This document shows, piece by piece, positions 24,991-33,846 of a stretch of 64,000 bases of DNA (position 1 is its first letter; each line of letters begins with the position of its first letter). Position numbers and translations under genes: made by a program. Origin of the DNA: Endomicrobium sp. (GTDB taxonomy: Bacteria; Elusimicrobiota; Endomicrobiia; Endomicrobiales; Endomicrobiaceae). The stretch is taken from contig JAISLA010000001.1 of the NCBI GenBank assembly GCA_031260705.1, positions 124,001 to 188,000 on the forward strand, written 5' to 3'. The notes below the pieces were generated by a model. It had not been told where the DNA came from. It saw only the letters and a list, made by a program, of their open reading frames with translations, and searched no databases.

Positions 24991-26346
24991 TTATCCTGTC
25001 TTTTTGCTCTGTAATTTGCGGTACTGTGTTGTAAACAGACAGATCGTCACGATAGAAGACGCCAGATCGGAGATAGGCATGCTAATCCATACTCCAGAAA
25101 TATTCATATATTTGGGCAGAATAATAAGAAGTGGTATAAGGAAAATCACCTGACGCGTAAGCGAGAGGAAAATAGTCTTTTGTGCTTTGCCGATACTTTG
25201 GAAAAAAGTTGACACCACCATCTGAAAACCTATAAGGGGGGAAAACATAAATGCGTAACGCAGTCCGGTCGTCGTCATATCAATGAGATTTTTTTCATCG
25301 GTAAAAATAGATGCCACCAAATACGGGAACAATTCTATGAGTACAGATCCAAAAGTCATTGTAGCAACCGCGATAATAATTGTTTTTTTTAAAACTTCTG
25401 TTACGCGTTCGTAAAGAGCTGCGCCGTAATTGTACCCGACTATAGGCTGCATGCCCTGATTAAGTCCGAAAACTATCATAACGGAAAGATATGCTATGCG
25501 GTTTACTATTCCGTAAGCTCCTACTGCAAGATTTCCGCCGTAATAAGACAAGTTCTTATTCATGAGAACGATTACCACGCACCCCGCGGCGTTAAGAAGA
25601 AACGGCGCTATGCCTATGGAAAATATTCCCTTTACGATTTCTTTTCTTAAGCGGAAAAATTCCTTTTTTAAATATATAAAACTTTTGCTGTTGCTGAAAA
25701 ACCATACCTGCCATGCTAAAACCAAAAATTGCGATATAATCGTAGCGGCGGCGCTTCCGCGTATTCCCCAGCCGAACTTAAAAATGAACAGAGGATTGAG
25801 TATCAGATTCATAAAGATGGTTATAATTGTTGCATACATCGCTTTTTGGGGATGACCAGCGGAGCGCAGCAAGGTGTTAAGACCTATATATGTATGTGTG
25901 ACTACGTTGCCCGCTAAAATGATAATCATAAAATCGCGCGCATACGGAAGCACTTGGCTGCTTGCGCCGAAAAATATGAGGATAGGATTTAGAAAAATGA
26001 GAGCTGTTACGGAAAACAGTATTCCCGTTATTAAGTTGAGTACATATACATTTCCGAGAATATAATTTGCCGCAACATAATCTTTTTGTGCAAGCCTAAG
26101 CGACATAAGAGTAGCCGCTCCGATGCCTATCAGAGAACCGACCGCCGCCGCTAAGTTCATAATAGGAAAAGTGATCGCAAGGCCGGATAAAGCCATAACT
26201 CCGATGCCGTGACCTATAAAAATACTGTCGGTTATGTTGTATAGCGATACGGCTAGCATAGCGATAATCGCGGGAATTGCATATTCTATTAACAGTTTAC
26301 CTATATCCGCAGTGCCTAAAGTAAGCAGAACTCTTTCTTTTTTCAT
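24991..26346 (-). CDS. MATE-family multidrug/cation efflux transporter
   Basis: This 451-residue integral membrane protein has about 12 transmembrane helices in two halves, with the repeated MATE features YNITDSIFIGHGIGV near the start, ATLMSLRLAQKDY, and NQGMQPIVGYNYGA at the start of the second half. Members export drugs or other cations with Na+ or H+ gradients. Substrate is unknown. It is complete and lies apart from its neighbours in orientation or spacing. Confidence 0.92.
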   Translation of the reverse strand: MKKERVLLTLGTADIGKLLIEYAIPAIIAMLAVSLYNITDSIFIGHGIGVMALSGLAITFPIMNLAAAVGSLIGIGAATLMSLRLAQKDYVAANYILGNVYVLNLITGILFSVTALIFLNPILIFFGASSQVLPYARDFMIIILAGNVVTHTYIGLNTLLRSAGHPQKAMYATIITIFMNLILNPLFIFKFGWGIRGSAAATIISQFLVLAWQVWFFSNSKSFIYLKKEFFRLRKEIVKGIFSIGIAPFLLNAAGCVVIVLMNKNLSYYGGNLAVGAYGIVNRIAYLSVMIVFGLNQGMQPIVGYNYGAALYERVTEVLKKTIIIAVATMTFGSVLIELFPYLVASIFTDEKNLIDMTTTGLRYAFMFSPLIGFQMVVSTFFQSIGKAQKTIFLSLTRQVIFLIPLLIILPKYMNISGVWISMPISDLASSIVTICLFTTQYRKLQSKKTG

Positions 26347-26586
26347 ATTTTTGGAATTCCTAAAAAAAATAAATAGAAATAGGTTTAATTAATCTTAACA
26401 TTTTAATAAAAATGGAATATTTTGCATATTAGTTATTTATTGCGTCGAATTAAATTAGATGTTTGTCCGTAATATTGAGGTCTTAAGCTGAAAGACTTTA
26501 AGAGACGGTTTTTTTTCTCGTTTTTGCCTTTTAGCGGGCTGCATTAATTAAAGATAATGCATATTAGAATTTGATATAATATTTAA

Positions 26587-27252
26587 ATGGATGAGATATT
26601 AACTTTTGAAGAAATAAAAAATAACCCTGAGATACAGACATATTTTGAATTTATGGACAAAACATTTGCTCTTATGGGATATAAAGAGCATGGTAGAGGT
26701 CATGCTTTGTACGCCGCTGAAATTGCCGAGCGGATTTTGAAATATTTAGCTTACAGTAAAAGAGAACAGGAACTTGCTAAAATTGCTGCTTATATTCACG
26801 ATATAGGCAATTTGGTTTCAAAATATGGACACGATCAAAGCAGCGCAGTAATGTTTTTAAATATTATCGGAGATAACAGATACAATGAAGATATTTTTGC
26901 TATAGCAAGCGCTGTAGGCTGTCATGAAGATAAGACTGTGGATCCGGTGTCGGCGATTGCTGCCGCTCTTGTTCTTGGAGATAAAACAGATGTACGCCGC
27001 GAGAGAATAAGGGCTGAAGATTTGTATTATGTCTATAAACATTCTCGTATCATTGCCGCCTGTCAAAAAGTTGATGTTGTTATAAATAAAGAAGAGATGA
27101 CTATCGGATTGCTGATAAAAATCGACACTACAATATGTTCGGTTATGGACTATTTTGAAATATTTATGTCAAGGACAAATTTCTGCAGAAGGGCAAGCAG
27201 CGTTTTAAACTGCAATTTTGAATTGTATATTAATGAGGATAAGTTTCTGTAA
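26587..27252 (+). CDS. HD-domain phosphohydrolase, paralogue 1
   Basis: This 221-residue protein has an HD domain: H in HGRGHALYAAEIAERIL, the metal pair in AAYIHDIGN (about 74-82), HDQSSAVM and a late D in ALVLGDKTDV. A C-terminal segment (YFEIFMSRTNFCRRAS...LYINEDKFL) is shared with the second HD protein at 28865. Substrate is unknown; such HD proteins often cleave nucleotides or nucleotide second messengers. A TATAAT box at 26575-26580 lies only 6 nt before the ATG and there is no Shine-Dalgarno, which suggests a leaderless mRNA. The stop overlaps the tgt start (TAATG). Confidence 0.8.
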   Translation: MDEILTFEEIKNNPEIQTYFEFMDKTFALMGYKEHGRGHALYAAEIAERILKYLAYSKREQELAKIAAYIHDIGNLVSKYGHDQSSAVMFLNIIGDNRYNEDIFAIASAVGCHEDKTVDPVSAIAAALVLGDKTDVRRERIRAEDLYYVYKHSRIIAACQKVDVVINKEEMTIGLLIKIDTTICSVMDYFEIFMSRTNFCRRASSVLNCNFELYINEDKFL

Positions 27253-28412
27253 TGGAATGCGGTTCTTACCAACTTATAAAAAAATCGTCTGAATGCAGAG
27301 CAAGACGCGGAAGAGTTTATACTGCAAGAGGCGTTATTGACACTCCGGTTTTTATGCCTGTGGGAACGCAAGGTTCGGTAAAAGGCGTCGCCGTCGAATT
27401 TTTGAAAAGTTCCGGTGCGCAGATAATACTTGCAAATTCATATCATTTATATCTTCGTCCCGGAACTGAGGTAATAAAAAAAGCGGGCGGAATACAGAAA
27501 TTTAATTCTTGGAACAGTCCTATGCTTACGGATTCTGGCGGGTTTCAGATGCTTAGTTTGAGCGATATCAGAAAAATTACTGAAGACGGCGCCGAATTTC
27601 AATCTCATATAGACGGGTCAAAACATTTTTTTTCGCCGGAAAAATCCATGCAGGTTCAGAAAGACATAGGCGCAGATATTATAATGTGTTTTGACGAGTG
27701 TGCGCCTTACCGCTCAGATTACGGGTATGCAAAAAATTCTATGGAATTAAGTCTTAAATGGGCTAAGAGGTGCAAAGAAGAATTTTATAAAGATGATTCT
27801 TATAAAACTCAGTCTTTATTTGGCATTATACAGGGATCTGTGTATAATGATTTAAGAATAAAAAGCACGCGGGAAATGTTGAATGTAGATTTTGCGGGCT
27901 ATGCAATCGGCGGACTTTCTGTAGGCGAACCGAAAAAGGACATGCATTCGGTTTTAGAAAATGTTTTGCCTGTAATTCCTGAAAATAAAGCCAGATATCT
28001 CATGGGTGTGGGAATGCCTGAAGATTTGTGGGAATGCGTTGAACGCGGAATTGATATGTTTGACTGCGTTATCCCTACGCGCAACGGACGAAACGGGCAG
28101 GTTTTTACAAGTCTTGGAAAAATTAACTTAAGGAATGCGGAATTTAAAAAAGATTTCAGTCCGCTGGACCCGGCTTGTGCCTGCCCTGCATGCACTGGAT
28201 ATTCAAAAGCGTATTTAAATCATCTGATAATATCCCGGGAGACTTTGTATTTAAGTCTTTTGTCTTTACATAATATTTATTTTATGGTAAACTCAATGTT
28301 AAAAATAAGAAAGTCATTGGAAAATGATACTTTTTTTAAATCAAAAAAAGAATTTTTTGAGAAATACTATTCAAGAAACAAATTTTCAAGAAACTTATAT
28401 TCGGAAAAATGA
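27252..28412 (+). CDS. tgt: Queuine/preQ1 tRNA-ribosyltransferase
   Basis: This 386-residue TIM-barrel enzyme exchanges guanine-34 for a queuosine precursor in GUN-anticodon tRNAs. Visible motifs: VFMPVGTQGSVKG, LTDSGGFQMLSL, FDECAPY, GIIQGSVY, GYAIGGLSVGEP, DCVIPTRNGRNGQVFT and the zinc site CACPACTGYSKAYLNHL. Length is normal. It begins with a 1-nt overlap with the HD gene and its stop overlaps the first possible yajC ATG, giving the common tgt-yajC-secD-secF order with HD genes interposed. Confidence 0.96.
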   Translation: MECGSYQLIKKSSECRARRGRVYTARGVIDTPVFMPVGTQGSVKGVAVEFLKSSGAQIILANSYHLYLRPGTEVIKKAGGIQKFNSWNSPMLTDSGGFQMLSLSDIRKITEDGAEFQSHIDGSKHFFSPEKSMQVQKDIGADIIMCFDECAPYRSDYGYAKNSMELSLKWAKRCKEEFYKDDSYKTQSLFGIIQGSVYNDLRIKSTREMLNVDFAGYAIGGLSVGEPKKDMHSVLENVLPVIPENKARYLMGVGMPEDLWECVERGIDMFDCVIPTRNGRNGQVFTSLGKINLRNAEFKKDFSPLDPACACPACTGYSKAYLNHLIISRETLYLSLLSLHNIYFMVNSMLKIRKSLENDTFFKSKKEFFEKYYSRNKFSRNLYSEK

Positions 28413-28420
28413 GGTTAAAA

Positions 28421-28810
28421 ATGAGAAATTTTATTAATTTATTTATATTTTTGCTGGCGATCATTTCAATGCCATCGTTATCGTTTGCGCAGCCGCTTTC
28501 CGGGGGATTGTCTTCTTTGGGCGGATTGATGCCGCTGATTCTTATATTTATTTTTTTCTATCTGTTTTTGTTAAGGCCGCAGCATAAAAAAGCTAAAAAG
28601 CACCGTGATTTATTAAATTCTTTAAAAAAAGACGACAGGATTATTACCGAAGGCGGTTTATATGCCACGATAAGTGCTGTAAAAGGAAACATTGTTGAAG
28701 CAAGAATTTCAGACGGAGTTTATGTTCAAATTGTGAAACAATTGATTTCTGGTGTTATAACAAAGGAAGATGAAGAAGCTGCGAAAATACCTGAGATAGT
28801 TAAGAAATAA
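28421..28810 (+). CDS. yajC: Sec translocase accessory subunit YajC
   Basis: From ATG 28421 (GAGG upstream; an earlier in-frame ATG at 28409 overlaps tgt) the product is 129 residues. It has an N-terminal signal-like hydrophobic stretch, a transmembrane helix (LMPLILIFIFFYLFLLRPQ, about 35-53) and the conserved RPQHKKAKKHRDLL...GDRIITEGGLYATI-type cytoplasmic part. It assists SecDF at the SecYEG channel. Confidence 0.92.
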   Translation: MRNFINLFIFLLAIISMPSLSFAQPLSGGLSSLGGLMPLILIFIFFYLFLLRPQHKKAKKHRDLLNSLKKDDRIITEGGLYATISAVKGNIVEARISDGVYVQIVKQLISGVITKEDEEAAKIPEIVKK

Positions 28811-28864
28811 AGTAAGATTTTAGTCGGACTCGGAAGATGAATACTGCGCCCGATGGTTAAAATA

Positions 28865-29548
28865 ATGGATGATAAAAATAAGTATTCAAATATAGTTCTT
28901 AAAGACATAAAGAAAAACCCGATAGTCAATGCGTTTATTAAATCCGCTAACGATTATTTGGGAACGATTGGCTATACCGAACATGGCGTCAGGCACGTAA
29001 AGCTGGTTGCTTCTATAGCTGAAAACGTTTTGTTATATCTCGATTATCCGAAAAGACTTCAGGAACTTGCGGGAATAGCAGGTTATATGCATGATATAGG
29101 TAATGTTGTAAACAGGAAAGATCACGGGCAGTCTGCCGCTCTTGTATCTATGAGATTGCTCAAAGATATGGGTATGACACCTGAAGAAACAGCATTGATA
29201 ATTTCAGCGGTAGGAAACCACGAAGAAGAAACAGGAGATCCTGTAAATCCTGTGGCGGCTGCTTTAATTTTAGCTGATAAATCTGACGTGCATAAAACAA
29301 GAGTTAGAAATCTCGATATTTCAAAATACGATATACACGATAGAGTGAATTCTGCCGTAGAAAGATCTTTTTTGAAAGTTCTTAAAGATAAAAAGATTAT
29401 ATCGCTTCAGCTTACCATTGATACGCAGATATCAAAAGTTATGGAGTACTTTGAGATTTTTATGTCAAGAATGCTTATGTGCAGGAGAGCTGCTGATTTT
29501 TTAGATTGTGCGTTTGAGTTAATAATAAACGAGAGGAAATTACTCTGA
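28865..29548 (+). CDS. HD-domain phosphohydrolase, paralogue 2
   Basis: About 227 residues from ATG 28865 (an alternative ATG at 28853 adds four residues; neither has a strong ribosome site). The HD motif set matches the protein at 26587: EHGVRHVKLVASIAENVL, AGYMHDIGNVV, DHGQSAALV, ALILADKSDV, and the shared tail VMEYFEIFMSRMLMCRRAADFL. The two are clear tandem paralogues separated by tgt and yajC. Activity is unknown. secD starts directly after its TGA. Confidence 0.8.
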   Translation: MDDKNKYSNIVLKDIKKNPIVNAFIKSANDYLGTIGYTEHGVRHVKLVASIAENVLLYLDYPKRLQELAGIAGYMHDIGNVVNRKDHGQSAALVSMRLLKDMGMTPEETALIISAVGNHEEETGDPVNPVAAALILADKSDVHKTRVRNLDISKYDIHDRVNSAVERSFLKVLKDKKIISLQLTIDTQISKVMEYFEIFMSRMLMCRRAADFLDCAFELIINERKLL

Positions 29549-30976
29549 ATGAAAATTAACTGGAAACTATTGATAACTGTTGCATTATTGGCTTTTTCGG
29601 TCTGGGCTTTGTGGCCGTCGCTTAAGTGGGCAGTAATGTCTGATGAGAAAAAAGAACAGGCGGAGAAAGAGAGAGATCCTATTTTGGGTAGGATTTTAAA
29701 ATTAGGTTTGGATTTAAAAGGCGGAACGCATCTTCTTTTGGAAACTGATACGTCGCATTTGGAGGGAGATGTAAAAGTAAAAGATGCTGTTAACAGAGCG
29801 ATAGAAATTATCAGAAATAGGATTGATCAATTCGGCGTAGCGGAACCTGTGATTGCAAAACAGGGAGATAAGTGGATAGTAATACAGCTTCCGGGCATTG
29901 AAGATCCTAAAGCCGCAAGGGATTTAATAGGTAAAACCGCATTGCTTGAGTTTAGAATAGCAAATACAGACAAAGAAGCAAGACGAGTTCTTGATTTGAT
30001 TTATGAGAAAGGAATTACGCCTGCGCAATACAGAGAAAATCCGTCGACATATCCAGATATCAAAGCTGTTATGCCGGAAGGCGCATCGGTTTTTGAGAGT
30101 AAAGGTAGTATGGACTATTACGTTTTGGATAAAGCTCTTTTGACGGGTGCTGCTCTTGCAAACGCAAAAGTTGAATTTGGCGGAGAGTACGGACAAATGA
30201 TGGTTTCAATAGAGTTCAATAGAGACGGCGGAAAAATATTTGAATATATCACTGAAAGAAATATAGGAAAAAGCCTTGCTATAGTTCTTGACGGCATCGT
30301 ACAGTCTGCTCCTGTGATCCGAACAAGAATTTCTAGGGGAGAAAGAGCGAGTATTGAGGGTGGTTTTAACTCTGAAGAGGCAAAAGTTCTTGCAGCCGTA
30401 TTAAGAGCAGGCGCTCTTCCGTCTCCGGTTAGATTAATAGAAGAGAGGACGGTCGGACCGTCACTTGGAGATGATTCGATAAAGAAAGGTTTTATATCGT
30501 CTCTTATCGGCATTGTATTAGTTTTTCTTTTTATGTTTATATATTATCGTTCTTCGGGATTGATTGCGGATGCGGCGCTCGCTTTAAATTTAATAATACT
30601 TATGGCTGTGATGGTATATTTAAAGTTTACTTTCACGCTTCCGGGCGTGGCGGGTATAGCACTTACTCTTGCTATGTCCGTTGATGCAAATGTGCTTATA
30701 TTAGAAAGAATAAGAGAAGAACTTGCCACTGGAAAAACTGTAAGAACGGCAGTAGATGCAGGTTATCAGAAAGTCTTTTGGACTATTTTTGATGCAAATT
30801 TTACGACTCTTATAGCCGCGGTTTTTCTGTTTCAGTTTGGGACGGGTTATGTAAAAGGTTTTGCCGTCACTCTTTCAATAGGTCTTATCGTAAGTATGTT
30901 TACTGCTGTAACGGTCACAAAACTTATATATGAGTTTTTGTTCAAGAGAAATCTATTATTAAAAATAAAAATATAA
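29549..30976 (+). CDS. secD: Protein translocase subunit SecD
   Basis: This 475-residue inner-membrane protein uses the proton-motive force to help pull preproteins through SecYEG. An N-terminal TM helix precedes the periplasmic P1 domain ([39 protein letters not shown]). Five TM helices follow from about residue 310 with the conserved [30 protein letters not shown]-type segment (here [10 protein letters not shown]). Complete, and in the order secD-secF. Confidence 0.97.
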   Translation: [475 protein letters not shown]

Positions 30977-30988
30977 TCGGAGGTCAGA

Positions 30989-31921
30989 GTGCGGTTTTTT
31001 AAGTCTACAGATATAGATTTTATCGGAAACCGTTACAAATTTTTTGCGATTTCTGGATTATTGCTGTTATTGACTGTAGGAGCTTTTATTTACAGGGGCG
31101 GACTGAATTATGGCATTGATTTTACCGGCGGTATTCTTATGCGGATTTCTTTCCAGAACGAAGTTGAATTGCAGGATGTGCGCAGAGCTGTGGAAGAAAG
31201 CGGAATAAATTCTTTTGAACTTCAGAGTTCCGGCAATCTTATTATGATAAGGGCAAAGAAAGATCTTGAATCTCAAGAAGAATTTGAGAGTTTGGTTAAA
31301 AATTCGATGCTGTTGAGATTTCCGGATAATCCGGTTAAAATTGAAGGGATTGAATACGTAGGTCCTACTGTCGGCGAATATCTTTCAAAGCAGGTTGTAT
31401 CCGCGTTTTTGTTTGCGTTTTTGGCTATGATTATCTACGTCGCATTCAGATTTAAATCCAGTTTATGGGGTATTGTGTCTGCTGTGGGGATTATTCATGA
31501 TATTGTCATCTCTCTTGGTTTTGTGATTCTTGCCAACAAAGAAATCAATATAACGGTCGTTGCCGCTCTTCTTACGGTTGCCGGCTATTCAATTAACGAT
31601 ACTATAGTTTTATTTGACAGGATAAAAGAAAATTTAAAACTTCTTGTAAAAGAAGATTTTTTAGTGGTAATCAATAAGAGCATAAATGAGGTTCTTGTCA
31701 GAACCGTTGTTACTTCGCTGACTGTGTTTATCGTGGCATGTTCGCTCTTTTTCTTCGGCGGCGAAGTCATGCATACTTTTGCATACATAATGATAATAGG
31801 TACGGTGCTTGGAGTGTTTTCTACAATATTTGTCTGCGCTCCGCTTGTTTGCGAATGGGGAATAAGAAGGAATAAACGTTTGAAAGCCGCTGTAAAACAG
31901 GGCGATGTTCGTTCAAAGTAA
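30989..31921 (+). CDS. secF: Protein translocase subunit SecF
   Basis: The 310-residue product starts with GTG behind GGAGG. Six TM helices, the short periplasmic GIDFTGGILMRISF domain, and the conserved AALLTVAGYSINDTIVLFDRIKENL block identify SecF, the partner of SecD. Its stop overlaps the start of the next gene (TAATG), so that gene is translated with the sec genes. Confidence 0.96.
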   Translation: MRFFKSTDIDFIGNRYKFFAISGLLLLLTVGAFIYRGGLNYGIDFTGGILMRISFQNEVELQDVRRAVEESGINSFELQSSGNLIMIRAKKDLESQEEFESLVKNSMLLRFPDNPVKIEGIEYVGPTVGEYLSKQVVSAFLFAFLAMIIYVAFRFKSSLWGIVSAVGIIHDIVISLGFVILANKEINITVVAALLTVAGYSINDTIVLFDRIKENLKLLVKEDFLVVINKSINEVLVRTVVTSLTVFIVACSLFFFGGEVMHTFAYIMIIGTVLGVFSTIFVCAPLVCEWGIRRNKRLKAAVKQGDVRSK

Positions 31922-32493
31922 TGCGAAAAATAAAAAATTTTAGAATAAATTTGCGCATAAAAGAAATTTTGCGCATACTTAAGAAACTTGTAAATACTGT
32001 TGAGCTGTCTGTAGAACTTGAAGAATCAGTTCGGCGGAGTTGTCATTTTTATTCCAGATTTCTGATTCCGTCTGCGGTTTATGAAACTTTTTCAAAAGAA
32101 ACACTTCCTTTTGTCTTCGAAAAAGACCTACCTTCAAAATGGATTGCCGAAAGTGTTTTTTTTGTAACTATAGGATGCGATCTTTATGAAGAATATAAGA
32201 AAGATAAAGGAACTTTTGTCGCGCATACCGGAAAAATCATTTCTGCAGTAGCTGTTGACGCTTTAGAACAGTCAAAAAATTTTATACAAAGACTCATTTC
32301 AAATGAAGCGCAGGAAGAAAACTGTAAAATTTCAAGAAGCGTTGACATTCCGTCGCATTTATATAAAACGGCTGCAGGATGTATTCCGACCGACAAAATA
32401 GGCATAAGCGCAGAAGACGGAAAGCTGAACCCACAATATTCGGAATGCGGATTATTTTATTGGATACCTTCTAAGAAAAAGGCAAAAAAGTAG
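31921..32493 (+). CDS. Hypothetical protein, possibly MetH-activation-domain-like
   Basis: This 190-residue protein is translationally coupled to secF. I do not recognise it with certainty. Its central part FFVTIGCDLYEEYKKDKGTF followed by AHTGKIISAVAVDALEQ parallels GIGITVGGALELRIDEF...ISDAAGSVAAEETINLA in the MetH activator at 15818. The C-terminal IGISAEDGKLNPQYSECGLFYW parallels the IGIKLNEFCQMKPEKSVSALIG end of that fold. The RYSPGYGDW loop is replaced by CIPTDK. It may be a distant relative that reactivates a different corrinoid protein or has lost SAM binding. No membrane segment or signal is visible. Confidence 0.45.
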   Translation: MRKIKNFRINLRIKEILRILKKLVNTVELSVELEESVRRSCHFYSRFLIPSAVYETFSKETLPFVFEKDLPSKWIAESVFFVTIGCDLYEEYKKDKGTFVAHTGKIISAVAVDALEQSKNFIQRLISNEAQEENCKISRSVDIPSHLYKTAAGCIPTDKIGISAEDGKLNPQYSECGLFYWIPSKKKAKK

Positions 32494-32595
32494 AAGTTGA
32501 AAATGAGAATGCAAGTGCTTCGGAAAGCAAAAAAATTGGGTTATGACGATGCAGTTGCACAAGTATCTTTATTTTAAGATACGATAATAAAAAAA

Positions 32596-33846
32596 ATGAA
32601 AAATTTTTTATTTGTAATATATAATGTTCTTTTTGTTCTGGCTTTACCTTTAATTGTAACTATTGTTCTTTTCAGCAATAAATACAGAAAAGAATTTTTT
32701 TATAGACTGTCCGAACGTTTTACTGTTTATAAACCTTTGAATAAAAAATCAAAAACAACTCTTTGGATACACTGTGCTTCTCTTGGAGAAATACGAGCCG
32801 TAGAGCCTATTTTGGGCGGACTTGAAGGTAAATATTATATTGTTTTAACGTCAACTACAAAAAGTGGCAGAGAGTATGCGCAAAAATTGCAGAAAGTGGA
32901 TTTTGCCGCTTTGCTTCCTTTAGACATCTATCCTTTTATGTGTAGAGCGTTTGATATTATCAAGCCGGATATGCTGGTGCTTGTCGAAACTGAATTTTGG
33001 GCAACTATGCTTTATACTGCGGCGTGCAAAAATGTAAAAGTTGTTACAATTAACGGAAGAATGTCCGACAAATCGTTTGAAGGTTATAAGAAATTAAAAT
33101 TTTTCTGGACTGAATTTGCAGGATTAATTGATGTTGTTATTGCAAGAAGTAACGACGATGCCGACAAATTTGCGTTTTTAACGGATGGGAAAAGTAAAAT
33201 TGTCGTTTCGGGAAATATAAAATACGACAGAGATTTTACGTTGAATTCAAAAAGAGAAGATTTTTCTTTAGTCGGAGAAGATTTTGTTTTTACTGCCGGC
33301 AGTACAAGAGAAGGGGAAGAAGAAATTATTTCGGACGTGTATAATAAAATAAAGTCCGATTTCGGCAGGATTAAATTCTTTCTTGCCCCCAGACATCTTT
33401 CAAGAATAAAAGACATAATGAAAGTTCTTGAAGATAGATGTATTAAATATTCATTGTTTTCCAGCGGCGATTTCAGGAATAAATTTATTTTAGTCGATGT
33501 TTTTGGAAAACTTCAGAGCATATATTCGTGTTCAGACGTATGTTATGTGGGAGGTTCCATTGTAAACAAGGGCGGACAGAATCCCATAGAGCCTGCGGCG
33601 TATGCTAAACCTGTTTTATTCGGCAAAAATATGGATAACTTTAAGACCGAATCTGAAATTCTTATAAAGTACGGCGGGGCTTTAATTGTTGAAAATGCCT
33701 ATGATTTGGCTGATAAGATAAGAAAATTTATGTCTGATAAAAAGTTTCTTGAAAGTATCGGCCGCAACGCTTTAGAAGCTGTTAAGTCGCAGAACGGCGT
33801 CGTATCTTTTACGGTGAAAAAAATAAAAGAAAATTTAGATGCGTAG
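32596..33846 (+). CDS. waaA: 3-deoxy-D-manno-octulosonate (Kdo) transferase
   Basis: This 416-residue GT-B enzyme transfers Kdo from CMP-Kdo to lipid IVA at the cytoplasmic face of the inner membrane. An N-terminal membrane anchor (about 4-28) precedes LWIHCASLGEIRAVEP, SGREYA, LVETEFW, INGRMSDKSF, VSGNIKYD, FTAGSTREGEEE, APRHLSR, and the late YVGGSIVNKGGQNPIEPAAY. All are WaaA hallmarks. It starts the LPS cluster; the next gene overlaps by 8 nt. Confidence 0.95.
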   Translation: MKNFLFVIYNVLFVLALPLIVTIVLFSNKYRKEFFYRLSERFTVYKPLNKKSKTTLWIHCASLGEIRAVEPILGGLEGKYYIVLTSTTKSGREYAQKLQKVDFAALLPLDIYPFMCRAFDIIKPDMLVLVETEFWATMLYTAACKNVKVVTINGRMSDKSFEGYKKLKFFWTEFAGLIDVVIARSNDDADKFAFLTDGKSKIVVSGNIKYDRDFTLNSKREDFSLVGEDFVFTAGSTREGEEEIISDVYNKIKSDFGRIKFFLAPRHLSRIKDIMKVLEDRCIKYSLFSSGDFRNKFILVDVFGKLQSIYSCSDVCYVGGSIVNKGGQNPIEPAAYAKPVLFGKNMDNFKTESEILIKYGGALIVENAYDLADKIRKFMSDKKFLESIGRNALEAVKSQNGVVSFTVKKIKENLDA

